64,000 nt of DNA, taken from positions 17,677,495-17,741,494 of the forward strand of contig NC_039509.1 in the NCBI RefSeq assembly GCF_003672135.1, read 5' to 3'. The position numbers were made by a program, and so were the translations under genes. Origin of the DNA: Ooceraea biroi. Lineage: Eukaryota > Arthropoda > Insecta > Hymenoptera > Formicidae. Position 1 is the stretch's first letter. The number at the start of each line of letters is the position of its first letter. A model generated the notes under the pieces. That model did no database searches, was not told the origin of the DNA, and saw only the letters and a program-made list of their open reading frames with translations. Shown here in pieces: positions 21,301 through 33,142 of the stretch.

Positions 21301-22504
21301 CTTCGTGGCTTTTCTCGCAGCGTATCGTCGCCACGCGCGCTGAATCGTCACCGCCGACTTAACGTACTTGGCGCGATCTATCTTCTTCGGTATTATCTCG
21401 CCGAGCGCCACTTTCTTGTTGTAATCGAATACGCGTTTTACTGTAATGTTTAAAATAATTTGGGCGAGTTAAATTCTTTTACCTTTTCCTTCTTATATAT
21501 TTCTTCATCTTTGATAACTACCATTCGCGGCGTGGCAGCGTCCCATTCTAGCTCTCTCGTGACTCTGTATCAGTAACATCGCGCTATGCAACACCCTTTC
21601 GGCGGCAAGCTTCGCCTCTCGGTCGGCTTTTTCCTCGGGTGACTCGACGACCTGTACCTTCGAGGGTACGACGCGTCTTCTCCGCGTCACACGCGGTTTC
21701 AACGCCTCGCCCACCAAATCAGGCATACTCTCGACGTGAATCTGCGAGAGCCTGCGTTCCCTTACCTGCGGTTCTACACGATTAAAGCGAAAATTTATTT
21801 CAGCTGAACATTTTAATTTTAATGTTCACACATTCAATCACTCGACAATTTTTAACGAAATTTTTATATCGATGAAAAAGCTTCCACGAACCTTTGCGAG
21901 CACTTTCCAGTACCTGTTGAATAAATTTTCTCCGCTCCTCTAGTCTTTCCCGGCCCGACACAGACGCAAACAGCTCGATGTCGTCCGGCGTGAATTTCAG
22001 TCGATTTAAAATATCGCCAGGCCATCTGCGTGGACACTATTTCTTTATAAATTCGAAATAATGAGATTAATGCGACGAGAAAGCGCGCACGCACTGGTAT
22101 TCCGTGTAATTCAAACGGGCAATTTCTTTCTTATACTCCAGCATTCGACCGATGGCGCAGTCCAATATCCGCTTGATCAACTCCCGCTTCTGCGTCTGCA
22201 GCATTTGATCGTAGCACATAATGAGTCTCCTTACGAGATTACGGTACCTTGAAAAATTTATTTAACTTGTCACGATCGAAATTATTGACAACAATTTATA
22301 TCAGAATGTTTAACATATTTTTTGCACGGAAAATATAACATTTTCCAGGTCAGGCACATACCTTATATACATAGACAACGCTGCATTTAAAATCTCCCTT
22401 TTCCTCGTCAATGTGCCTTCTTGCAACTTGCGTTCGAGCTCCAACAGCTTCTCCAGATCGTTTCTCGTTACAAGCCATAATTCAGAGTAATAAATATGCG
22501 ACAT
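18359..22504 (-). CDS. IQCA1: IQCA1 / DRC11, IQ and AAA-domain protein of the nexin-dynein regulatory complex
   Basis: Nine exons: 22504-22362, 22247-22095, 22025-21914, 21765-21522, 21440-21059, 21006-20474, 20240-19888, 19795-19547 and 18778-18359 (stop TGA 18361-18359), in phase, 862 residues (human about 820). The N-terminal part is helical. An IQ-like motif (LLIQSHERARMGR) and a second one (VTIQRAWRRYAARKATKKR) are visible. A conserved GPGLMEDITDEIHEWFVIWY segment typical of this family follows. The C-terminal AAA domain has an intact Walker A (GLPGSGKT) but a degenerate Walker B (SIIFLNAGE instead of hhhhDE). DRC11 is part of the axonemal nexin link that regulates dynein in motile cilia, so in insects expression is expected in testis and in sensory neurons with motile-type cilia. 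The start shares a 270-bp gap with the divergent gene at 22775. Confidence 0.88.
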
Positions 22505-22774
22505 AGAATATAACGTACACTTTTGAGATTAATATTGTAAGAAAATACTAGTGTTATTTGCACCGACAATTTAGAATTTGTTGGTTTCGAATTGCATGGT
22601 TGTCATTGTGTGACTGATGTTTGAGAATGAATTTATGTGCGTCAGCCAGAAACAAAATCGATATATCTTGATACTTTGCATCGTGTTGTACGAAATATAT
22701 CTTAGCAGAGAGAACTATAATAATATACATTTATTAAATAATCTTTTATATAATTTTAAACGATCCTTTCCAGG
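22505..22774. promoter_or_regulatory. Candidate bidirectional promoter, IQCA1 / LRR gene
   Basis: Only 270 bp separate the divergent start codons. It also contains a splice acceptor (TTTCCAG, ending 22773) just before the plus-strand ATG, so the LRR transcript must have an upstream 5' UTR exon, either here or further upstream across IQCA1. Confidence 0.35.
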
Positions 22775-25700
22775 ATGCCGAAACCATTTCGAGATCTACT
22801 CGTGTTAGCATTGATAATGACGACGTCATGTCTCAACGTGACAGAGGACGACACTACGACAACGTCAACGGAAACGTTCAGCTCGGCGATGAAATCGAGC
22901 ACTCTCGACACAACGACAACAACGACGAGGACGATGACGACGACAATCGCCACTGTAGCATCAACATCGTCAACGACTGTGATAGCGCAGGACGATAGCG
23001 TCTCAAAAAATCATTCTAACGTATCGTCACCGTCTTCTCCTGACGTCGCGGTTTGGGAGTGCCCAAATATCACAAAACCGGGCGTGGAATGTTCCTGCGA
23101 CTTTCCTCACACGCTCAGGTGCACCGGTGATAGAACGGCGCTGCAGGTAATCGGTTTAATTACATAAAATTATCCCGATGTAATTTAAAACATCGAAATG
23201 AAATTTCGAACGATTAATTCGTCAAATTTTTCACCGAATTCATATTTTTACGACAAAAATTTCGAGAGGTGCAAGCGCGAGTTATTAACTGGATTTATAA
23301 CGTCCAACGTTACGCTTCGCGGCGCAATTGCGAGGTCGTTACTTTTTCACCAACGATCAAGAAGAGCGTGGGTGGTATAGACTACCAATGAAATACAAGT
23401 TGTATATATACATATATTATTCAAGAGTCCATTGTGCGCTCGTTTCTCTTTTCCTCTCTCGCTTCCGTCTCTTCGCTCTTCCCAGTCACATATTCTGCTT
23501 GATCCATCTTGCCTCGCGCACGCCCGTTGTCTTGCGCCGAGTTAGTATCCCGTTATCAATTACGTTTGTTGACGTTGCAGCGAAATTGGCAATCGCAACG
23601 ATCATTTCTGATCAGTCCTGTAAAGCTATTAAATTAAATTCGAGAGATGTACTGTAACTTTTCTGGAATAAAACAGTATATTATCTAAAATATCTATTCA
23701 GATTAAAAATATTCTATATCTAAAGATATAATTGTTTGAGTAAACTTTTTGAATAATAAATATAAACGGCGAAGAGAAGAAAGAAGAAACAACAGAAAAA
23801 AAAACGGAATAAAATAGAAGAAAGAAGAAATAAAAGAATTCCCTGTTATTTCTTTTAGGCCATTAGCGAACATCTGAAATGTAGCCGACCGGACACGATA
23901 TCGTTACTAGACCTAACCGTAACAGGAATCTCTGTGTTGCCGGCGCGCTTCCTCGAAGATGTTGCTCTTCATGGACTGGTAGTCTCTACTGGCGAGCTGA
24001 AACGCGTCCACGAGAACGCGTTTACCGCATTGGCGCGACCGTTGCAAGCACTCGGACTACCCAACAATCTTCTGGATTCAGTTCCCACGGCCGCACTGTC
24101 GCACCTCGTCGGTCTGGATCGATTAGATTTGTCGCACAACAAGTTGAAGACTTTAGAAGCTGATTCATTTACGGTACACGATTTCAAAATAAGATAAATA
24201 ATAATATAATCGTTATTACAAATAAAGAACAGTGAAAACAATTTTCTCCGAATAGCTTTGGCAATTTCAAGGACAATTTGGAAAAGATCAGAAGACAACG
24301 AAACGATTTTCGTTTTAGGGATTATTGAGCCTGACTTATCTGGATCTGTGCGACAATCTGCTGTCGCAGTTATCGCCGCAAGTCTTCCTGGCTTTACCGG
24401 AATTGCGCTCGCTAAGGATGCGCGGAAATCGCCTGAGCGTTTCCGCCCTCTCCGCGCTGAGAGGTCTGATACGCTTGGAGGAACTGGACCTATCGAATAA
24501 TTTGCTGTTGGGTCCGATGGGTCCGAATCTGTTGCCGCAAATGCCCAGATTGCACTTCCTCACTGTGTCGGAGAACGGACTCATCAATGTCCAACAAGGA
24601 GCTCTTATGGGTCTTAGGAATCTCACGTATCTGAGTTTAAGTCACAATCAGGTGAATGTCTACCTACAGGTTACAAAAAAAGAGATCAAATCATCCTTTT
24701 AAATATGTTATAAATAACAAAAAATAATTACAATGAAATTGTTTTAAGTAATTCTGTTGTGAATAACCGTATATCTTACCGATACGCAGATCGACGTATT
24801 AGAAGACCACTCGTTCAAGTATCTGTCGACTCTAACGCGACTGAACCTGGCGAATAATCGCATCGTCGCCGTGTCCAGCGCCTCCCTGGCGCACCTGGAG
24901 AAGCTGACCACCCTGGACCTGACGCACAATTTTCTGCGATCGTTGACGGCCGACCTGGTGGTGCCGTTGACGAGTTTACAAGACTTGCGGCTGGACGACA
25001 ACGACATCACGATGGTGGCGAATGATGTGCCGACGTCGAAGTTGCGCCTGAAACGGCTCTCCCTCGCCGACAATCCGCTCAACTGCGACTGTACCCTACT
25101 GGAGTTCGCCAATTGGCTGACAAACTCCAGCTTGTTGGAGGAGGACAAGTCGTCGGCGGTGTGCGCCACACCGCCCGCTCTGGAGAACGGTATTCTCACG
25201 CAAGTTCCGCCGGGCAGTCTGCTCTGCGGCGAGCCAACGCCGCCCATGACCCGGGTGCCGTTGGCAGGCGCACAGCTGACCCTCAAGAAGTTCGATTACG
25301 ACGAGTCGACCGGCATCAATCTGCTCTGGCACGTGGAGCAATGCGTCGAGCAGTACACCTGCGACTCGCTGATCGTCTACGAGACGATCGGCGACAGTGA
25401 GATTCAGACGGAATCCAGCCCGCTCCACTGCGACTCCCGGATGATGCGAGACCCCTGCACCTTGCCAATCACCATACCGGCCTCGCTGCACCTGCAGCTA
25501 GGCCACAAGTACCGCTACTGCGTGGTTCTGCTGGTGCCCACCGTCTACGACGACGTGTCTCTCGGCCTGGGCTGCAGCGACGTCATCGTCCTGCAGAAGA
25601 CTCAGCGGCAGGAGCAGCAGTACGTGAGGGAAGCAGACTTGCATCCAGCGGTGTCCACGCAACCACCCGACAGCTCCTACTCGCGGATCACCAGGATCCA

Positions 25701-26196
25701 CGTGAACGTGTCGGACAAGGGCTACCTGCACGTCGACGTGGTTCTCTCTAGACTGAAAGAAACGAGCTCCTGCCAACTCTCCGTCGTCGTGTTCAACGCG
25801 GTCTCCACGGTGCATCGCGAGAGATTCAACTGCAGTTCCGCGTTCGTCACCGACGTGGAGGTGTCGTTGCCGGGTTACTACAGGGTGTGCGCTAGCCTGG
25901 ACGAGCTCACCGACGTCGTCGTCGCCGCTGGTGACCTGGTGGACGACCGCGAAAGGTTCCGCTGTGTCGAGGTGATTGAGCAAGGCTACAGGAGGCAGAA
26001 CGCCGAAGCGTTGATCGTGATAGCTGTGATCGCCGCTACCGGTATCGTTCTCATCACTCTTGCCATACTCGGTAGAAGCCTTGCCAGGCGGCTGCGGCAT
26101 CCCAGAATACAGGCGCAGTGCTTCCTGCCGGCTCAAGAATTTGAAATTACTCACAAAGCGCACTACATCAAGCTCCTGGCAACGACGAAGGTTTAA
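22775..26196 (+). CDS. Leucine-rich-repeat single-pass membrane protein
   Basis: Coding exons: 22775-23146, 23859-24173, 24319-24651 and 24790-26196 (stop TAA 26194), all phase 0, 808 residues. A signal peptide (MPKPFRDLLVLALIMTTSC) is followed by a Thr/Ser-rich, mucin-like segment (residues about 25-95). A cysteine cluster that looks like an LRR N-cap (WECPNITKPGVECSCDFP) comes next. About ten leucine-rich repeats follow (LTYLDLCDNLLSQL, LTRLNLANNRIVAV and others), then an LRR C-cap (NPLNCDCTLLEFANWL, about residue 436). A cysteine-containing juxtamembrane domain of about 250 residues is next, which may be fibronectin-III-like. The transmembrane helix (ALIVIAVIAATGIVLITLAI, about 745-768) is followed by a short basic cytoplasmic tail. 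It is probably a cell-surface adhesion or receptor-like protein. I cannot name the orthologue. The last exon is much more GC-rich than the introns. Confidence 0.85.
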
Positions 26197-27655
26197 CGAA
26201 TCAGCGTTAATAATGAATTTAATATTGCTCTCAAAATCCAAGTTTTGAGAATTCAAGAATGGGAATGTAACAAAACTCGCACCTTTTTCTTTCTGATTTT
26301 TTTTTAGTGGAATTAGGCTTGTAATCTTATTTTATTTTTTATTTTGTATCTTTTATGCATACATATATACAGAAGAATATGTAATATAAAACTGTAGCAT
26401 ACACAATATCTCTCATTATTTAATATCTATAATTCTCTCTCTGAATTTTTTAATAATTATTATACACGTTAGAGTTACTTGTAATTTTATAATTTATCTA
26501 ACTTTGTATGTATGAAATGTCGACTTTTAAATCCTGTCAAAAATTTTAGAAAATGAAAGTGTGAATTTTACTATTGTATATCTCCATTCCAAGATCTGTT
26601 AAATGAATATATACATGATACATGGATAATGAACTCATGAGTCATTTTACAGAGATGTTAAGAAGAAAATAATGTCTCTGCCAGCTTGAAGATTTTTTAG
26701 TTTTCTACATCTAAAAGTTTCAAGCTTGATAAATATCTTTTGATATATTTTTATACATTTAATAAATATGTTAGTTGGTATACATACTCGAAACATGATT
26801 GTCCAACTTTGAGAGAAAGTACCTTCTCATTTTGTAGCATATATGATATACATGATACTAATTCTACATCTGTGTTATGTTGTAAATATATTGTTTAATC
26901 GTTTTTAATGCTCTTCTAAACATGTGTTATTGTAAAATAATATATAATTATTATATTATGTAGCAATTATTTTATGAAATATGAAGATACATATATGAGG
27001 GCGTCTCGTGACAATTAGCATATAAATAAATTGTTTAACATTTCTTCTTTGCCATTTTTATCTACCTTCCACTAAATAACATGAAAAAATATATATTAAA
27101 TTGTATTACTCTGGATGTCTGAATATGATCTGATTGTGAGCCCATCTAGCCGTTAATTGGAATTTTTTCTTTTTTTTATCAAGAATATGAAAAATAGCCC
27201 ATACTGCTGATAACAAACGTTACAATGGGTTACAAAGATACGATTGGAGAAAAAAAGGAGCTTGTAGTGCCCTCTGTCGAGAAAGTGTCCTAAGTATCTC
27301 AACGAAAAAGTATTACCGACAATTTACTTCATTGAAGTGTAATCACGTGCGATCACTGCGATCATGAATCATCAGCCTATTTATTTTCTAATGAATGCAC
27401 ATGGAGTGGCGAGTGCATCAAAATTGCCTGAAACATTCCCGAATAACCTATTCACATATCAAAGTGTCAGGATTTAAATATTTTATCAAGACAATCGAAC
27501 AAAGTTCCAAGTGAAAATATTGTTAACAAAGTTTCAAGCTAAAAAGAAATTATCTCGAACGCCGAGAGATTATTTATTTCAACGCATTCCATAGTCTTGT
27601 TAATTGTTTGATACTATTTTTTTACTACGACTAGTCAAAGCTACATCAGTATACC
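26197..27655. other. 3' UTR of the LRR gene and APRT upstream region
   Basis: AT-rich DNA. The first several hundred bases are probably the LRR-gene 3' UTR. 27280-27655 precedes APRT and must hold its promoter and 5' UTR. No coding segment or repeat was recognised. Confidence 0.4.
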
Positions 27656-28505
27656 ATGGAGAAGAATGACAAATTGCAAATACTGAAAAATGCCATAAGG
27701 AGTTACCCCAATTTTCCTGAGCCTGGAATAATTTTTCGGTAAGTCCCTGAAAGAGACCTGCAAAGTTTTGAGGAATCATGAAAAATCTAGCAATTTTATA
27801 TTGAGTTTGTTTCACGTCCATGATATTATGCTGCAAATCATTTCACTTTTAGAGACATATTCGCCGTGTTTTACGACATTGCAGCGTTAAGGGCATTAAA
27901 AGATTTAATCATGGAACATATCTCGTTTCTTGAGGTCGATCTGGTCATAGGTTTGGATTCACGTGGTTTTCTACTTGGCCCCATGATCTGCATGGAGCTG
28001 GGCAAGCCTTTTCTGCCGATTAGAAAAAAAGGCAAACTTCCAGGCAAAGTTACCCAGCAGAAGTACACATTGGAGTACGGAGAAGTAAGAGTTTACAAGT
28101 TTTACATGAAATATCGAGTATTTAAAAATTAATATTTGTGTACACAACTGTATGTACACACAAATACATTTGAATCCACTTTTTTAATTGCAGGCCACCT
28201 TTGAATTGCAAACAGAATTTATAAACGAAGGAACCAAGGTGCTTATTGTTGACGATTTGCTGGCAACTGGAGGTAAAATACAAATTCTCTAATCAGTGCT
28301 TATTTATGTATCGTTACTTAGAGAGCGTGTCAGTAAATTGATGAAAAATGTGTTAATTAAAGGTTCCATGACTGCGGCTATAAAATTGCTGAAATCAGTA
28401 GGAGCTGATGTAATTGAGTGCTTAGTGATAATGGAATTGACTTCGCTGAAAGGCCGAGAAAAGCTGGGTGTTCCTGTTCATTCTTTCGTACAATTCGATA
28501 AATAA
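27656..28505 (+). CDS. APRT: Adenine phosphoribosyltransferase
   Basis: Four exons: 27656-27738, 27853-28084, 28194-28272 and 28363-28505 (stop TAA), in phase, giving 178 residues, the normal APRT length (human 180). The PRPP-binding signature VLIVDDLLATGGSM is split across exons 3 and 4. Other APRT landmarks are YPNFPEPGIIFRDI near the start, GLDSRGFLLGP, and the LPIRKKGKLPG loop. The enzyme converts adenine and PRPP to AMP and pyrophosphate in cytosolic purine salvage. The ATG is the first in the exon. Everything needed for activity appears present. Confidence 0.96.
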
Positions 28506-29094
28506 GTGCAGTATATTCATAGTACAAATATTCAAAAGATGCACAAGTAAGCATGAGTAAAGTATTGTGCCTGTAACAGTATGTAACGATGTATATTATA
28601 CACTCTTGATATATATACACAGCATTTATAAAAATAGATATTTTTTAAATATGTATACAGATATTAAATACTCGTATAATGGATGGAACGGAAAATTCGT
28701 GCGGATTTTTTTTAGCAAAAGTCAAAATTTTGTATTATGGATCAATACATTTTATGTTTGAACTTTTCTATAAAAATCCGCACGGATTTCTCGGTCGGCC
28801 GAACATATTTTTAAATTTGATGCATCACGATAAAATACAATTAAAAAATTTGATTACATTAAAAAATTATAATAGAAATAAGTTTAAAAAAATTATAATA
28901 ATAATAATAAACAAAGTTATCCATAAAGAGCGTGTATATAATTTCTGACAATTATATATTATTAAATATAGTATATTATATCTATTATATTATATCTTTC
29001 TTGCTGTGAAACATGGCGAAATGTTCGAAATAAATTAATATTCGCTCGCTCGCTGTATTGACGGTTGAATTTGCTCGATACATTTTAAATCATC
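28506..29094. other. APRT 3' region and retrotransposon 5' end
   Basis: Very AT-rich. At 28692-28790 a short inverted repeat (GTGCGGATTTTT at left, AAAAATCCGCAC at right, about 80 bp apart) suggests a small MITE-like hairpin. From about 28990 the sequence looks like the 5' UTR of the non-LTR element that starts its first ORF at 29095; the exact boundary is not visible. Confidence 0.4.
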
Positions 29095-29901
29095 ATGTCC
29101 GATAATAGAAAAGTGTGTAAAGGTTGCAACACGATTGTGGCAAAGCCTATTGTCTGCATTAAGTGTGGCATTGCTTCTCATCCAGCGTGCATCCCTCGTA
29201 CTGGGCATCCGTATCTGAATGGAAAATTTCTAGATTGTACGGCCTGTCCGGCGGATGCCGGTCTCTCTGGTTCGGCTATCAATAAGATTCGCGAGCTGAT
29301 AAGGTCTGAATTTGCCATTTTTCGGAGAGAGATAGTAGAATCTCTTAAGGCCGACATTGGAATTATAAGGGAGGATATGCAGAAACTGGCTGAGAGGATT
29401 GACGGACTCGAAAATGTGGAGCGGCGTGCCAGTGATGGAGTATCGCTGGCCGAGGAGGATCTGTTCGCCGAGATCGCGGAACGAGAAAGTCGAGCTTCGA
29501 ATATCATTATGTTTTCTCTAGATGAACCGGAACATTCGGATAGTAACGACGTTTCGGATAAGGATCTTGTTAACGATGTTCTTCATACTATCTTGCCCAG
29601 TTTGGAGCCGAGTTATAAAGTTAGAAGATTGGGAGTGAAGAAACATGGTCAACCCAGGCCCCTGTGCGTTTCATTTTCTTCAAAACAAGAAGCGATACTG
29701 GTACTACGCAATAAGGGGAAGTACACTGGACCAGCAAAAATCTATCAAGATCAAACACCGAAACAACGAAAGTACTTGATGAATCTAAGAGCTCATCTCA
29801 GAGAGCTTCAAGACGCGGGCGAGAGTAAGACAATTAGATATATTGGTGGTGTGCCTAAAATTGTAAATGCGAATCAGCCAATGAATTCAAAAAACGTGTA
29901 A
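29095..29901 (+). CDS. Retrotransposon ORF1 protein, PHD-like finger plus coiled coil
   Basis: 268 residues, uninterrupted. Residues 8-51 show a C4HC3 spacing (Cys8, 11, 21, 24, His29, Cys32, 48, 51), as in PHD fingers found in ORF1 proteins of CR1/jockey-type LINEs. A predicted coiled coil follows (about 65-135, rich in Glu/Arg/Leu heptads). The C-terminal half (about 140-250) resembles the RNA-recognition-like part of such ORF1 proteins. ORF1 proteins bind the element RNA. The frame ends ...TCA-AAA-AAC-GTG-TAA, a slippery heptamer directly before the stop (see the separate entry). Kept as CDS because it is intact, although the element as a whole is probably dead. Confidence 0.8.
   Translation: MSDNRKVCKGCNTIVAKPIVCIKCGIASHPACIPRTGHPYLNGKFLDCTACPADAGLSGSAINKIRELIRSEFAIFRREIVESLKADIGIIREDMQKLAERIDGLENVERRASDGVSLAEEDLFAEIAERESRASNIIMFSLDEPEHSDSNDVSDKDLVNDVLHTILPSLEPSYKVRRLGVKKHGQPRPLCVSFSSKQEAILVLRNKGKYTGPAKIYQDQTPKQRKYLMNLRAHLRELQDAGESKTIRYIGGVPKIVNANQPMNSKNV
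29889..29895 (+). promoter_or_regulatory. Candidate -1 ribosomal frameshift site A AAA AAC
   Basis: The heptamer lies in the ORF1 frame as (TC)A-AAA-AAC, immediately followed by GTG-TAA. Slipping one base back continues in the ORF2 frame as AAA-CGT-GTA-ATT-TGT and runs directly into the endonuclease start (YYQNVRGLRTK). A_AAA_AAC fits the X_XXY_YYZ rule for -1 frameshifting. Whether a downstream stimulatory structure exists was not determined. Confidence 0.5.
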
Positions 29902-32797
29902 TTTGTCCTCGAGTATACTACCAAAATGTGCGTGGTCTGAGAACTAAATTGCCGGATTTGCGCTGTGCATCGAACTTATCTACGATGTCGTACGATGTGA
30001 TAATCCTAGTCGAAACGTGGTTGAATAAAAGTATAAATAATGCTGAACTTGGTTTGGACCGGTATAATGTATTCGTTGTGACAGAGAGAGCGCTTCGGGT
30101 GATTGCGTCAGAGGAGGTGGCGTTTTGATAGCGGTCCGTGACATCTATCCATCGAGGGCGCTAAATATTTGTGAATCGGCTGTAGAACATTTATACATTG
30201 ATGTCCAGATTGGTCATAAACACATTGTTTTCGGTGCGGTCTATATACCGCCGGGATCGGATACGATGACTTACGAGTCGCATTGCTCGGTTGTTGAGGA
30301 CATTTGCTCCAAATCTCGCAATATTGATCTGGTCATTGCCGGTGACTATAATCTTCCACACTTGGTGGTCGGTTCTGACGTTCGGGGAGTTCTAACATAT
30401 GAAATTAAAGGCCGATGTAATATGTTAAGGCAAGCAAATACACTGGTAACTCATTTCAATGAGTTGCAACTGTACCAACACAACTTTGTTAGCAATGTGA
30501 CTGGTAATACGCTGGATCTTGTTTTTTCTACCGTTCAAATGGCCCCGGTGTGTCTGGCCGTCGAATCATTGTTAAGCTGCGACAAGTATCACCCAGCCCT
30601 TGACTTTACGTTGCCGTGTTCAAAGGTGGAACTTGGATGCGGGCCACGAGTTGTGAAACGGAACTTTAGTCGCGCGAATTACGTGGCAATAAATGATTAT
30701 TTGGGAGGTATTCACTGGGACGTGGAGCTTGAGGGATTGAGCGTTGAGAGCGCTGTTGGTTTACTGTACTCGCACCTGGATTATGCCGCTTCATCGTATG
30801 TACCGGTATGCACGATTCGTCCATCTACCTACCCTAGATGGTTCACAAGAGAATTGATTGCCCTTGTTAAATCAAAAAGGAGAGCTCACTATACTTTTAA
30901 AAGAACTAATTTGTTCTCAGACTATCTGGTGTTTTCAAATGCCAGATCACAATGTAAGGCTCTGTCTGGGGTGGTGTGGAGGGATTATGTCGGTAGAACC
31001 GAGAACTCCATCCCGAATAATATCAATAATTTCTGGAATTTTATAAATACTATTACTAATAAGGGCTCCTCTCCCCCTTATGTCTATAGGGATGGGGTGC
31101 ATACGAGTGATGAGATAGCTACGGCGAATCACTTTGCTGACTTTTTCGAGTCTGTGTACAATAATAATAGCATTACTTGTGGCGCGTCAAATGGTTCGAT
31201 CCTAATCGACATGACGGGGCATGATGTAGGTGTGAAAACCAATAGTGAAGTAATATCCATAGATATCAGTATTGGAGAAGTCTTTACACAGATAAATAGA
31301 ATGAAATCAAGCTCTAGCCCAGGTAGTGATGGAATCCCATCTATATTTATAAAGTCATGCTGCTATATTTTGTCGAGAATCCTCTGGATGATATTTAACA
31401 AATCATTGTCCAGTGGCATTTTCCCGAGTTTCTGGAAAAAATGCATTGTGACGCCTGTTTTTAAAGGTGGTGACAATGTTGTAACCAATTTTAGACCTAT
31501 TAGCAAGCAGTGCGATATAGCCAAGTTGTTTGACTGCATTGTGGCGTGTAAAATGTCTTCATTGATGAAGAATATCATAGTTAATGAGCAGCATGGATTT
31601 ATGGCGGGACGGTCAACGTCGACCAACCTTGTTTTATATCATGACTACATTACAAATGCTCTTGACGATGGATCACAGGTTGACTCCGTATATACAGACT
31701 TTAGTAAGGCATTTGATAGAGTTGATCATGTGATTCTTTTAAAGAAGTTACGGCTGGTTGGCGTTGATGGTGTGTTTCTGAATTGGATATCCAGTTTTTT
31801 AACAGGTAGGCTGCAGGCGGTGAGATTCAATAATGCGCTGTCGAGGGACGTAGTGGTTACATCGGGAGTCCTGCAGAGGTCTCATTTGGGTCCTCTATTA
31901 TTTAACATTTTTATTAATGACATCAAACATGTATTTGAGAACTCGAATTTTTTACTTTATGCAGATGACCTCAAGGTATATAGAAGAATTTCTAACTCTG
32001 TAGATGCATGGTTACTTCAGTGTGACCTTCTGAGATTGGATACTTGGTGTGAGGATAATGGCATGAGGCTTAATTTATCTAAGTGTCATGTTGTTCACTT
32101 CAGCCGGAAAACGGATGGTTATAGGCATGATTACGTTTTGAGTGGAACTACTCTTACCAAGGTTGATTCCATCCGTGATCTGGGTGTGACGTTTTGTAGC
32201 GACTTATCCTTTAAAAAACATATAGAAACTATTACGAACAATGCGCTTAGAAGGTTGGGCTTTGTCAACCGGGCCTGTAAGTTTTTCAGTAATGTTGGTA
32301 CCTTGAGGCTTCTGTATTGTTCCCTCGTGAGACCTCTGCTCGAATACGCATCTATAGTTTGGGCTCCCTATCTGATATATCAGTGCGACATGATTGAGCG
32401 TATCCAGCACCGCTTTCTCCGCCGGGTCAGTTTTAGGTTGCTTAGACCGATGAACTTTTTTGACCACGATTATGATTATTTGCATCGCGAATTGGGCTTG
32501 TTATCTTTGAGGGACAGGAGAACTCAGGCGGATCTGGTGTTTGTGCGGAACATAATTAGCGGTCGCATTGATTGCCCAGATTTGCTGGAATGCATCGGTC
32601 TGCATGTCCCTGGTAGGACCGTAAGGCGGGCTGAATTGTTTCATGTTGAGTCTCTTCGTTCATCGTGTGGTTACCATAAGCCATTAAATCGTCTCCGTAT
32701 TGCTGCGAATACATTTTCCCCATATATTGACTTTTTTTATGCTTCTCCTAATGCGATTAGAGCTGCTTTTCCCCGTATTAAGATTCAAGGTGGGTGA
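29896..32797 (+). pseudogene. Retrotransposon ORF2: AP-endonuclease and reverse transcriptase, frameshifted
   Basis: The -1 frame after ORF1 encodes the endonuclease start (YYQNVRGLRTK, then VIILVETWLN). Near 30076-30080 the frame breaks: the downstream frame resumes with DRESASGDCVRGGGVLIAV, implying one missing base (or two extra). The remaining endonuclease motifs (AGDYNLP, NTLDLVF) and the reverse transcriptase follow in one open frame to 32797, including the YADD catalytic box, FSKAFDRVDH and NFRPIS. The usual GVPQGS box reads GVLQRS, with Arg in place of the conserved Gly. A basic C-terminal region ends the frame. Frame break plus that substitution make activity unlikely. Confidence 0.85.
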
Positions 32798-33142
32798 TAA
32801 CAATGGTTGTATTTTTTGTATTGACCACTATTGTGGGACTGTATATACTGGACTATCCTTGCAGTGAATTTACTAATTAATGGAATGTCACTGCCCATTG
32901 ATTTGTACCGCAATCAAACAACATCATGTTTTTTCGTTTTCGTTGTATCACGTGTCCGTTGGATTCTATGTACTCTTCATCTTCGTCTTTTTTTTCATTT
33001 TCTCTTATATCTACTGTATACTAGAGGGTTTTTCCCGTTTAATAAAATATATATATATAATATTGCTTTATTTCGCTTACGTTTACGCGAGATCGAGGAC
33101 TCATATTGCAAAAGTATGCTCTAACCAATATCCACTTCTCAT

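Larger units (their letters stand above)
28990..33060 (+). mobile_element. Non-LTR retrotransposon (LINE), near full length but degraded
   Basis: Two ORFs in LINE order: ORF1 (29095-29901) and ORF2 (about 29896-32797, one frame break), followed by a 3' UTR of about 260 bp ending in a (TA)n-rich tail near 33040-33060. No LTRs are seen. ORF2 has an APE-type endonuclease and a reverse transcriptase, placing it in the broad jockey/CR1/L2 group; the clade cannot be decided without a tree. No target-site duplication could be identified, so both ends are approximate. It lies between APRT and TBC1D31. Confidence 0.85.

Noticed and set aside
21475..21545. Apparent frameshift in IQCA1 exon 4
   Set aside because: A neighbouring frame reads plausibly up to a GTAAAA donor, but its phase does not fit exon 5. 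The GTAGTT donor at 21521 keeps the original frame and phase, so no frameshift is needed.
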